In this document: piece after piece, positions 7,895 through 14,623 of the stretch
Numbering within the stretch: position 1 is the first letter of the stretch
How the letters are laid out: each line of letters starts with the position of its first letter
Assembly (NCBI GenBank): GCA_038231175.1
Contig: JBBRLU010000012.1
Coordinates: 1 to 21,774 of the forward strand
Length of the DNA: 21,774 bases
Reading direction: 5' to 3'
Origin: UBA4729 sp038231175
GTDB taxonomy: Bacteria; Patescibacteriota; Saccharimonadia; Saccharimonadales; UBA4665
Notes under the pieces: generated by a model
The model's database searches: none
The model's input: only the letters and a program-made list of their open reading frames with translations
What the model was told of the DNA's origin: nothing
Position numbers and translations under genes: made by a program

Positions 7895-8710
7895 ATGACT
7901 ACACACAACCTCAGCCCAAAAACAAAAACCCCGAACACCGTCAAGCCAGCTGATCACAAGAAGAAGGCCGACCAGTACAACGACCCGACCCACAACTATC
8001 TCCATTATTGGGACGGACGTGAGTATGAGCACGCCGCCGAAGAGATCGCCATCAAGAAGTTGCTGCGCGGCAAGCGCTTTCAGCACGCCGTCGACATCGG
8101 CGGCGGGTACGGCCGTTTATGCATCCTGCTGGAAAAATACGCTACCAAAGTGACGCTGGCCGAGCCGAGCCAACAGCAGCTCGATATTGCCGCCGACTTT
8201 CTGAAGGATCACCCTGAAGTCGATCGGACCCTGATGCAGGCCGACGACCTGAAGTTCAAGGACGGCAGCGTCGACCTGTTTACCATGATCCGTGTCATGC
8301 ACCACTTGCCGGACCCGAGCCTGGAATTTAGCGAGATCGCCCGCTCGCTAGCCCCCGGCGGCATGGCCATCATCGAAGTCGCTAACTACGCCCACGCCCG
8401 CAACCGTCTGAAGCATTTCGTCCGCGGCAAGCGTTTACCGGCCAAGCCGGTCGATATCCGTTCGGCCGCCAACCAGCGCGAGGAGGAGATTGCCTTCGTC
8501 AACCACAACCCCAAGACCGTCGTCCGCCAGCTGGAGCAGGCCGGCCTGAAGGTCGAGTCGACGCTGTCGGTTTCTAACTTACGGAGCACGACGCTCAAAA
8601 AGGTCTTACCCCGCAAATTACTTCTGACTGCCGAATATATCATGCAAAAGCCACTGGCCAGCAGCTACTTCGGCCCCAGCATCTTCTTCCTAGTCCGTAA
8701 AAGTATCTAA
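7895..8710 (+). CDS. Class I SAM-dependent methyltransferase (UbiE/Methyltransf_11-like)
   Basis: A 271-residue cytoplasmic protein with a Lys-rich, probably disordered N-terminus (1-35) followed by a Rossmann methyltransferase fold. Motif I VDIGGGYG is at 66-73, the acidic residue that binds SAM ribose is Glu90 at the end of strand 2, the motif II strand VDLFTMIRVMHHL is at 126-138, and the loop LAPGG is at 152-156. The C-terminal third is basic, with a final segment about 238-268 typical of a substrate-binding cap. The HHLPDP sequence resembles UbiE-like small-molecule methyltransferases. The substrate cannot be told from sequence, and the neighbours (tyrS, recG) give no clue. It has its own promoter with the ATG at the predicted transcription start. 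Confidence 0.88.
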   Translation: MTTHNLSPKTKTPNTVKPADHKKKADQYNDPTHNYLHYWDGREYEHAAEEIAIKKLLRGKRFQHAVDIGGGYGRLCILLEKYATKVTLAEPSQQQLDIAADFLKDHPEVDRTLMQADDLKFKDGSVDLFTMIRVMHHLPDPSLEFSEIARSLAPGGMAIIEVANYAHARNRLKHFVRGKRLPAKPVDIRSAANQREEEIAFVNHNPKTVVRQLEQAGLKVESTLSVSNLRSTTLKKVLPRKLLLTAEYIMQKPLASSYFGPSIFFLVRKSI

Positions 8711-8757
8711 TATTTAAACTAATTGTTAAATCCAGCCCAGATTAGCCTCGGCTTCCG

Positions 8758-8763
8758 TATAAT
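8758..8763 (+). promoter_or_regulatory. -10 box for recG (TATAAT)
   Basis: A perfect TATAAT ends 7 positions before the A of the recG ATG, so the predicted mRNA is leaderless. There is no TG extension and no recognisable -35 at 17 bases. The stretch 8711-8757 contains no Shine-Dalgarno near the start. Confidence 0.6.
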
Positions 8764-8769
8764 TAGGTC

Positions 8770-10806
8770 ATGACATCGACCAGCCCGCTGACAGATTTAA
8801 AAGGCATCGGCGACGCCGCGGCCAAAAAGTTTGCCGTGCTCGGACTCAGAACCGTTGACCAGCTGATCGATTATTTCCCGCGCCGTTACGAAGATTACTC
8901 ACACCTCCAGACCAGCGCCCAGGTCGAACCTGGGCCGGTCACCTTGCAAGCCAGCATTACGAGCGTTTCTGGGCGCTACGTCCGCCGCGGCCTGCATATC
9001 ACGGAGGCCATTGCCCAGGACGAAGCCGGCTCAATCCGCTTGATCTGGTTTAACCAACCGTACCGCGCCACGTCGCTCAAGACCGATCAGGCCTACTATA
9101 TCTCGGGCGTCTACGAGCTCAGCCATCAGCGCTTCGCCATCCAGAACCCCAGCTTAGAACTGGTCTCTGATTTCACCGTCAATACGGCTCGGATCATCCC
9201 GGTCTATAAAGAGACCAAAGGCCTGACTTCGCGCCAGATTAGGACCGCCATCGCCCAGACGTTACCGCTGCTGCGCCACCTGCCCGAATCGTTACCGGCG
9301 TGGTTAGTGAATCAGCAACAGCTCATCAGCTACGCCGAGGCCATCGAAGCCATCCATTTTCCAGCGACGGCCGCCCAGCTGGAAACGGCCCGCCGGCGAT
9401 TGGGCTTCGAAGAAGTCTTTCAGCTAACGTTAGCGGCGCTGATGAACAAGCAGGCCAATGACCATGAAGTCTCGGTGGCCGTGCCGTTCAAGGCGCCGCT
9501 GGCCAAGCAGTTCGTCAGCCATCTGCCGTTCCAGCTAACCGATGCCCAGCGCCAAGTCATCTGGCAGATCTACCAGGATCTAGAAAGGACGCAGCCGATG
9601 AACCGGCTTGTCGAAGGTGATGTCGGCGCCGGTAAAACCGTGGTGGCCGCCATGGCCGCCCTGATGGCGCTGGCCGAGGGCTGGCAGGTGGCGCTGATGG
9701 CACCGACCGAGCTGTTGGCCCGTCAGCACGCTGACACGCTCTATAAATTGCTATTACCGCTGGGTTATGCCGACAGGGTCAGCCTGCTCGTCGGTAGCCT
9801 GAAAGCCGCCCAGAAAACAGCTGCCCGGGCGGCGATCGCTGCCGGCCAGGCCCAGTTCATGGTCGGTACCCAGGCCTTGATCCAGGATAGCGTCGATGTC
9901 CACCGCCTGGCGCTGGTGATCATTGACGAGCAACACCGCTTCGGCGTCGATCAGCGTAAGGCCTTGCAGGCCAAAGCCGGCCACATGCCGCACGTCCTGA
10001 GCCTGACGGCGACGCCGATCCCACGGTCTCTGGCCCTGACTCTATACGGCGAACTCGATATTTCGGTACTGGCTGTCAAGCCGCTCGGACGCAAGCCGAT
10101 CATTACCCGGATCGTCTCGCCTAATTCACGGGCCGACCTCTACAAGACGATCGACCAAGAGCTGGCCGCCGGCCGCCAATTATTCGTCGTCTGTCCGCTT
10201 ATCACGGAATCTGAGACTATGAACCTCAACTCCGCCGAAAAAGTTTATCAGGAGATGCAGACCAAAGACTTCAAACATCGCCGTGTCGGCTTACTCCATG
10301 GCAAGCTCAAACCGGCCGACAAGCAGGTGGTCATGGCCCGGTTTGTGGCCCACGAGCTCGATATCCTAGTGGCGACCACCGTCATCGAAGTCGGAGTCGA
10401 CGTACCGAACGCCAGTATCATGCTGATCGAGGGCGCCGAACGCTTCGGTCTGGCCCAGGCTCATCAGCTACGCGGCCGGGTCGGGCGCAGCAACGACCAA
10501 GGCTACTGCTACCTGATGATGAGCGATTCCAAGCCCCCCGGCCGGCGGCTACGGGCCTTGGAAAGTTCCAACGACGGCTTCAAACTAGCCGAACTCGATC
10601 TTGAATTAAGAGGCCCGGGAGCCATCTATGGCCGGACGCAACACGGCCAGCTCGACCTGCGAATAGCCAAGCTCAGCGATAGCCAACTGATCAGCGCCGC
10701 CCGCAGGGCCGCCCAAAAGTTCCTCGATGACGGTGAAGATTTGCTACACTATAAGCAGCTAGCGCACGTCGTCCAAAAACTGCGCGCTGTCACTAATCTT
10801 AATTAA
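8770..10806 (+). CDS. recG: ATP-dependent DNA helicase RecG
   Basis: RecG remodels stalled replication forks and Holliday junctions. The 678 residues match the family. An N-terminal wedge/OB-fold domain (about 1-215) starts with the helix-hairpin-like LTDLKGIGDAAAKKF. The SF2 helicase core follows: Walker A GDVGAGKT at 283-290, motif Ib-like APTELLARQH at 311-320, Walker B DEQH at 386-389 (the RecG form is DEQHRFG), motif III TATPIPRSL at 413-421, and motifs V-VI spanning ATTVIEVGVDVPN to QLRGRVGR at 566-573. It ends with the usual C-terminal segment (LELRGPG, about 611-617). No Shine-Dalgarno precedes the ATG, and the -10 placement implies a leaderless transcript. The downstream gene follows within 55 bases. 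Confidence 0.97.
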   Translation: MTSTSPLTDLKGIGDAAAKKFAVLGLRTVDQLIDYFPRRYEDYSHLQTSAQVEPGPVTLQASITSVSGRYVRRGLHITEAIAQDEAGSIRLIWFNQPYRATSLKTDQAYYISGVYELSHQRFAIQNPSLELVSDFTVNTARIIPVYKETKGLTSRQIRTAIAQTLPLLRHLPESLPAWLVNQQQLISYAEAIEAIHFPATAAQLETARRRLGFEEVFQLTLAALMNKQANDHEVSVAVPFKAPLAKQFVSHLPFQLTDAQRQVIWQIYQDLERTQPMNRLVEGDVGAGKTVVAAMAALMALAEGWQVALMAPTELLARQHADTLYKLLLPLGYADRVSLLVGSLKAAQKTAARAAIAAGQAQFMVGTQALIQDSVDVHRLALVIIDEQHRFGVDQRKALQAKAGHMPHVLSLTATPIPRSLALTLYGELDISVLAVKPLGRKPIITRIVSPNSRADLYKTIDQELAAGRQLFVVCPLITESETMNLNSAEKVYQEMQTKDFKHRRVGLLHGKLKPADKQVVMARFVAHELDILVATTVIEVGVDVPNASIMLIEGAERFGLAQAHQLRGRVGRSNDQGYCYLMMSDSKPPGRRLRALESSNDGFKLAELDLELRGPGAIYGRTQHGQLDLRIAKLSDSQLISAARRAAQKFLDDGEDLLHYKQLAHVVQKLRAVTNLN

Positions 10807-10839
10807 GGCTTTTTTTGCGCCCTGTAACCTCTGAACAAT

Positions 10840-10845
10840 TACAAT
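10840..10845 (+). promoter_or_regulatory. Possible -10 box (TACAAT) upstream of the phospholipase-like gene
   Basis: TACAAT would put transcription start near 10852, 9 bases before ATG 10861. It has no TG extension and no -35. Readthrough from recG is an equally good explanation for expression. Confidence 0.3.
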
Positions 10846-10860
10846 TTGGAATTCGTTAAG

Positions 10861-11667
10861 ATGTACGCCCTGATCTTTCACGCCCACCAGAAGCTCGACC
10901 GCGTGGCTTACCGGCACCTGCAGACCCTTTTGCCGGAAGGCGGCTTTTTTCCAAAGATATCGACGGTACTGCATTTTGAAGGTCCTAACGGCCCGGACGC
11001 TCCCAAGCTCAAAAAACACGCCCACGTCGAGCAGCCATGGCACTTTATCGACCCGCTCGACATAACCGACACCTTACTGCACGGCCTGATTGACGACCAC
11101 TACGAACAATTAGTACTAGCCCTCAGGAAACGTGACGAGGTCAGGGCCGGCTTCGAAGCTGCCTGGCTGGCCCACGCCCTGGTCGACGGCTTGACGCCGG
11201 CGCACCATTATCCCTACGAGAAGGAACTGGCCGAACTGCGCGGCGAAGACCGTAACACCCGTAAAGGCCTGGTCGGCCGGGCCTACGTCAAGGGTGACAG
11301 CGTCCGCGATTCGCTGCTGCGTAGCTTCAAACTGATCGGTCCCAAAGGCCTGCTGACCACCCACGCCATGTTCGAAGGTGGCGCTTACGCCATCATCGCG
11401 CCGCTGCGATTGGCTCGGGCCTTGCCGTCGCCGAAAGATATCGAGTTAATCTCGACTCAGGGCATCGTCGGCCTCTTCCGGCAACTGGCCCAAGAGATCG
11501 CCGCCCTCAGACTCTACGAGCGCTATGCCATCGGCGGCTGGACCCAGCGTCTCAGCCGTGACATCCGTCAGGAGCTGGCGCCGCGGATGGTCCGGGCCAT
11601 CTTATTATCGTGGTACACTGCTGCCCGTGAAGCCGAGCTAACCGCCGTCCCAGACAAGGTCATCTAA
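10861..11667 (+). CDS. Protein resembling zinc-dependent phospholipase C / S1-P1 nuclease fold
   Basis: A 268-residue protein without signal peptide or membrane helix. It is unusually rich in histidine early on: FHAH at 6-9, LHFE at 37-40, KKHAH and WHFIDPLD at 51-67. At 105-116 it has H-x3-D-x5-HH (LAHALVDGLTPAHH), closely resembling the H-x3-D-x5-H zinc-binding helix of zinc-dependent phospholipase C and S1/P1 nucleases (such as HFxGDxHQPLH), with an acidic YPYEKE just after. I infer a metal-dependent phosphodiesterase-like fold; the substrate is unknown and the family match is by motif only. A TTG at 10846 would add five residues, but ATG 10861 is the normal codon. The stop TAA ends 1 base before the rsmD ATG, so the two are almost certainly co-translated. 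Confidence 0.72.
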   Translation: MYALIFHAHQKLDRVAYRHLQTLLPEGGFFPKISTVLHFEGPNGPDAPKLKKHAHVEQPWHFIDPLDITDTLLHGLIDDHYEQLVLALRKRDEVRAGFEAAWLAHALVDGLTPAHHYPYEKELAELRGEDRNTRKGLVGRAYVKGDSVRDSLLRSFKLIGPKGLLTTHAMFEGGAYAIIAPLRLARALPSPKDIELISTQGIVGLFRQLAQEIAALRLYERYAIGGWTQRLSRDIRQELAPRMVRAILLSWYTAAREAELTAVPDKVI

Positions 11668-11668
11668 G

Positions 11669-12208
11669 ATGCGTATCATCGCCGGCCGTCTCGGTGGTCG
11701 CCAGTTTGTCAGCCCTAAAGGTAACCGCACCCACCCGATGAGCGATAAGGCCCGCGGCGCCCTGTTTAACGCCCTCGGCGATATCACCGGCCTGACTTTG
11801 CTCGATGCCTTTGCCGGTAGCGGCGCCATCGCCTTCGAGGCCATCAGCCGTGGCGCCAAGCAGGTCACGGCCGTCGACATCGAGACCAATGCCTTCAAGG
11901 CCATGACTGACAGCGCCGCCGGCCTTGACGTGATCGAGCAGATTGAAATCGTCCGGGCCAACGTCGGTGGCTGGTTCAAGTCATCGCGCCAGGACCAGCG
12001 CTTTAACATCATTGTCTGCGACCCGCCATATGACGCGCTGCAACTGCCGATCATCGAACGCCTGTCGTCCAAGATAATCGTCGGCGGTGTCATGGTCGTG
12101 TCGCTGCCGCCAAAGGCCCGGCTGATCATGCCCGACCGCTGCGAGCCCATCCAGACCAAAGATTACGGCGACATAACACTGCAGTTCTTCCGGCGTACCA
12201 AAATCTAG
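11669..12208 (+). CDS. rsmD: 16S rRNA (guanine(966)-N(2))-methyltransferase RsmD
   Basis: RsmD methylates G966 of 16S rRNA during 30S assembly. The 179 residues fit the family. The N-terminus RIIAGRLGGRQF is the classic RsmD opening, and MSDKARGALFNAL matches the conserved helix before motif I. Motif I DAFAGSGAIAFEAISRGA gives the SAM-binding loop, and VCDPPYD (about 115-121) is the (D/N)PPY catalytic loop that places the guanine amino group. The ATG is 1 base after the stop of the preceding gene, with a weak AAGG about 9 bases upstream. It is followed by a tRNA gene. Confidence 0.95.
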   Translation: MRIIAGRLGGRQFVSPKGNRTHPMSDKARGALFNALGDITGLTLLDAFAGSGAIAFEAISRGAKQVTAVDIETNAFKAMTDSAAGLDVIEQIEIVRANVGGWFKSSRQDQRFNIIVCDPPYDALQLPIIERLSSKIIVGGVMVVSLPPKARLIMPDRCEPIQTKDYGDITLQFFRRTKI

Positions 12209-12247
12209 ATTTAGCCGCCGGCTGTAGTAATTTACTCCGGTCCTGTG

Positions 12248-12253
12248 TAAAAT
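12248..12253 (+). promoter_or_regulatory. Possible -10 box (TAAAAT) for the tRNA-Leu gene
   Basis: TAAAAT, preceded by TGTG, lies 24 bases before the mature tRNA 5' end. That is a reasonable distance for a short precursor leader. No clear -35 is present. Confidence 0.4.
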
Positions 12254-12277
12254 AAGGCAGTTACCAACAACAGAACC

Positions 12278-12362
12278 GCGGATGTGGTGGAATTGGTAGA
12301 CACGCCAGTTTTAGGAGCTGGTGCCGCAAGGCGTGGAGGTTCAAGTCCTCTCATCCGCACCA
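12278..12362 (+). tRNA. tRNA-Leu (anticodon UAG), CCA encoded
   Basis: The seven-base acceptor stem GCGGATG (12278-12284) pairs with CATCCGC (12352-12358). Discriminator A is at 12359 and genomic CCA at 12360-12362. The anticodon stem CCAGT (12305-12309) pairs with GCTGG (12317-12321), and the loop TTTAGGA places anticodon TAG at 12312-12314, reading CUN leucine codons. The long variable arm (TGCC-GCAA-GGCG) identifies a class II tRNA, and the T arm GAGG-TTCAAGT-CCTC is intact. The CCA bases also form the foot of the terminator stem that follows. Confidence 0.97.
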
Positions 12363-12397
12363 CGAAAAGTGCCCCCAACCGGGGGCCTTTTTCGTGG
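12360..12397 (+). terminator. Strong intrinsic terminator after tRNA-Leu, likely bidirectional
   Basis: The inner stem GCCCCC (12371-12376) pairs with GGGGGC (12381-12386) across an AACC loop. An outer stem CCACGAAAA (12360-12368) pairs perfectly with TTTTCGTGG (12389-12397), with a two-base mismatch region between. The T-run at 12388-12392 serves the + strand, and the A-run at 12365-12368 gives a T-run on the minus strand. Confidence 0.93.
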
Positions 12398-12588
12398 TTT
12401 GGGAGAGCGGATTTTAGAACCTCTTTCAAAGCAAACGAGGTTCGCAGAACAAACTCACGCACAGGAATGCACTCCGATCATGACTTTGTGGCGGAGGCCG
12501 GAGGCCGATACTCCGCTGACTGACCCATTCGAATAAATAGTGCTCATAATGCTTATGTATTTGCGAGAAGCGCAAGTAGCTGTCAGAG
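12398..12588 (+). other. Non-coding interval with three small inverted repeats
   Basis: I see no convincing gene here; the short ORFs run through the tRNA or lack a start signal. It holds GAACCTC (12417-12423) with GAGGTTC (12437-12443), 13-base loop; GCGGAG (12491-12496) with CTCCGC (12511-12516), 14-base loop, containing a GGAGGCC tandem repeat; and TTGCG (12561-12565) with CGCAA (12571-12575), 5-base loop. None has a T-tract. The last lies 14 bases before the -35 of the next promoter and could be an operator. Confidence 0.45.
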
Positions 12589-12617
12589 TTGGCAAACAAG
12601 CATTAAGGGAATATACT
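12589..12617 (+). promoter_or_regulatory. Sigma-70 type promoter for the glycoside hydrolase gene
   Basis: The -35 TTGGCA (12589-12594) and -10 TATACT (12612-12617) each match consensus at 5 of 6 positions, separated by the ideal 17 bases. Predicted start near 12624 gives a 28-base leader that includes AGGAGGG at 12638-12644, 7 bases before the ATG. This is a classic bipartite promoter, unlike the -35-less promoters of most neighbouring genes. Confidence 0.8.
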
Positions 12618-12651
12618 GAGCAGACATCAGGAGTAACAGGAGGGCGGTCGC

Positions 12652-14496
12652 ATGTCGTACAGATCTTTATCAGTCATAACTTTGAGTCTGATCTTTGGTC
12701 TCATCGGCCTTGGTGGAACTGCCAGCGCTGACAGCGCTTTGACTGGTTGGCACAAAGGCGCCCTCATACAACCGGCCAATAACACAGACTTCTCCAGCAG
12801 CTCCTTTCAACAATCAATCCGCGATTTAGCAGCTGACGGCGCTAACTACGTGACGTTGGTCGTGCCGCTCCACCAATCAAATATTTACGCTTCCGATGTC
12901 CACGCCGATGGCGGTACGCCGACCGATCAATCGCTGGTCGACGGCATCGGCTATATCCGCTCGCTTGGTCTGCACGTCTCGATCAGCCTGCACGATGACC
13001 CCCCAGACGGGCAGTGGCGAGCCTTCATCAACCCCAGTGACCGCAACGGCTGGTTTTATAATTATGGCCAGCTGGTCAATCACTACGGTGACATCGGTCA
13101 GACCAATGGCGCCGAGGAATTTGTCATCGCCACAGAGATGAGTAGCCTGACCAACCCGACTATAAACGCCGCCAACACTGCCGGTTGGAATGGCATTATC
13201 TTCACTGCCCGCACCCACTTCAAGGGTTTATTGACCTACTGCGCGCAACACGGCGGCTACATGGAAGACGACAGGGAATTAGGCTTCTGGCCGGCCCTCG
13301 ACGAAATCGGCATCTCGGCCTACTACCCGATGGGCAACCACGGCGCTAGCGTCAGCGACATGCAAGCCAGGTGGGGCCAGGTCGATGCTAATGAACTGCG
13401 TCAACTTGCAGCTACCAACAGTAAACCGATAATCTTCAGCGAAGTTGGTTTTGTCTCGGGTACTAACAGCTTGCCAGATCCAGGCTCGGCCTACGGCAAC
13501 CCCGGTTCGGCCGATATGACCGACCAGGCCAACGCCTACCAGGCCTTGTTATCGTATTGGAGCGGCAGCAGCTATTTCCGCGGTGTCCAGTTCTGGGACT
13601 GGTCGAGCAACCCGACGGCCGGCGGCCCGACTGATAATGGTTACACGCCGCAGCATAAGACGGCCGAACAAGTCATGAAGCAGTGGTTTAGCGGCGGCGG
13701 CACGGCCAGCGCCAGCCCAGCGCCGACTGCTAATTTCGTCACCACCAGTGTTACTGGAACGGCAACCGTCGGTAGCGCCATTACCAACACGGTAAATGTC
13801 GGTAGTTCGCAGACTGTCAGTAACGTCATCGTCGACCTCGAAATCTATAACAGTGCTGGCCTGCAGGTAGCCCAACAATATCTGCAGAATCAAAGTCTAA
13901 GCCCGACACCGACAGCTTACCAGATAAGCTGGACACCAACGCAGCCTGGACAGTACACGATCAAGGCCGGTGTCTTTAGCGCCAATTGGCAAGCTGGTCT
14001 GTATTGGAACGGTACCGTTGCGACTGTAGTGGCCGCCGTTCCGCCGACCACCACTGCTACGCCACCGCCAGTACCTACGCCTATGCCTACACCTACTCCT
14101 ACTCCAACACCGACGCCGGTTCCGGTGCCAAGTCCGACGCCTGCTCCGACGCCTACACCCACGCCGACACCAGTTCCTGTGCCCGCCCCGATCAGTGGTC
14201 AGACGGTTAATATCTGGTGGCCCAGTAACGGTGCGGCCGTCACCGGCGTCCAACCGTTTAAGGCGCTGCTGGATAACGTCGGCCTCAGCTCCTACAACAT
14301 GTACTGGCAGGTAGACGGCGGCCAACTCAATCTCATGACCAACAATCTTACGGACGGCTCTCACAAACAATCCGACGTCGACCTCAGCAGCTGGCACTGG
14401 CAGGGGCCAGGCGGTCAATACGTCATCAACTTCGTGGCTAAGGACCTGAGCGGCAACGTCATTACCCAGCGCTCTGTGACAATCACCATCAATTAA
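12652..14496 (+). CDS. Secreted GH113-like glycoside hydrolase with Pro/Thr linker and C-terminal Ig-like domain
   Basis: A 614-residue exported protein. It has a Sec signal peptide at 1-26 with hydrophobic core (about 8-22) and cleavage site ASA at 24-26. A TIM-barrel catalytic domain (about 28-346) follows, with the layout of GH113 beta-mannanase-like enzymes: GANYVTLVVPL at 63-73, candidate acid/base Glu162 in IATEMSSL, and candidate nucleophile Glu264 in IIFSEVGF. Next come a beta-sandwich, CARDB-like region (about 360-462), a Pro/Thr/Val linker (465-513), and a last beta-rich domain (about 516-614) starting VNIWWPSNGAAV, reminiscent of Ig-like domains in secreted enzymes. There is no LPXTG or membrane anchor, so release or non-covalent wall binding is likely. 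The start is fixed by AGGAGGG at 7 bases. Substrate is unproven; GH5/GH26-like clan-A specificity is possible. A self-contained promoter and strong RBS fit a separately regulated, perhaps acquired gene. Confidence 0.82.
   Translation: MSYRSLSVITLSLIFGLIGLGGTASADSALTGWHKGALIQPANNTDFSSSSFQQSIRDLAADGANYVTLVVPLHQSNIYASDVHADGGTPTDQSLVDGIGYIRSLGLHVSISLHDDPPDGQWRAFINPSDRNGWFYNYGQLVNHYGDIGQTNGAEEFVIATEMSSLTNPTINAANTAGWNGIIFTARTHFKGLLTYCAQHGGYMEDDRELGFWPALDEIGISAYYPMGNHGASVSDMQARWGQVDANELRQLAATNSKPIIFSEVGFVSGTNSLPDPGSAYGNPGSADMTDQANAYQALLSYWSGSSYFRGVQFWDWSSNPTAGGPTDNGYTPQHKTAEQVMKQWFSGGGTASASPAPTANFVTTSVTGTATVGSAITNTVNVGSSQTVSNVIVDLEIYNSAGLQVAQQYLQNQSLSPTPTAYQISWTPTQPGQYTIKAGVFSANWQAGLYWNGTVATVVAAVPPTTTATPPPVPTPMPTPTPTPTPTPVPVPSPTPAPTPTPTPTPVPVPAPISGQTVNIWWPSNGAAVTGVQPFKALLDNVGLSSYNMYWQVDGGQLNLMTNNLTDGSHKQSDVDLSSWHWQGPGGQYVINFVAKDLSGNVITQRSVTITIN
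14044..14190 (+). repeat. Pro/Thr-rich linker coded by degenerate tandem repeat
   Basis: Codons for residues 465-513 of the glycoside hydrolase alternate Pro with Thr, Val, Ser or Ala. The block TPTPTPTPVPVP occurs at 482-493 and again at 500-511, an 18-residue (54-base) period. The two copies differ at many third codon positions, so the protein repeat is conserved more than the DNA. Confidence 0.85.
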
Positions 14497-14584
14497 CGCT
14501 AGACCTGCTAAGCTGACCCCGCTGCGCCACAACCTGGCAATCTTATTCGCGATTTCATTCGGCTTCGGCCAACTTAAATCGGAG

Positions 14585-14611
14585 CTACGAAAGATTGCTG
14601 AGCGGTCGTAG
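14585..14611 (+). promoter_or_regulatory. Inverted repeat abutting the hisS -10 box
   Basis: CTACGA (14585-14590) and TCGTAG (14606-14611) form a perfect six-base inverted repeat with a 15-base spacer. The right arm touches TATACT. It occupies the region where a -35 would lie, so it could be an operator. It is too short to be certain. Confidence 0.3.
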
Positions 14612-14617
14612 TATACT
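14612..14617 (+). promoter_or_regulatory. -10 box for hisS (TATACT)
   Basis: TATACT ends 7 positions before the A of the hisS ATG, so the predicted transcript is leaderless. No TG extension and no clear -35 are present. The 127-base gap 14497-14623 holds nothing else recognisable beyond the inverted repeat. Confidence 0.6.
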
Positions 14618-14623
14618 GTTGAC

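Noticed and set aside
10799..10816. Palindrome CTTAATTAAG-type sequence and T7 run after recG as a terminator
   Set aside because: The palindrome has no loop and is AT-only, so it cannot form a stable hairpin before the T-run.
10846..10860. TTG start adding five residues to the phospholipase-like protein
   Set aside because: It directly follows the TACAAT box and lacks an RBS; ATG 10861 is more likely.
12232..12540. Three ORFs of about 71-79 residues on both strands around the tRNA
   Set aside because: They run through the tRNA-Leu gene and its terminator, so they are not genes.
13917..14162. Minus-strand ORF with Gly-Val repeats
   Set aside because: It is the reverse reading of the Pro/Thr linker codons in the glycoside hydrolase gene, with no start signal of its own.
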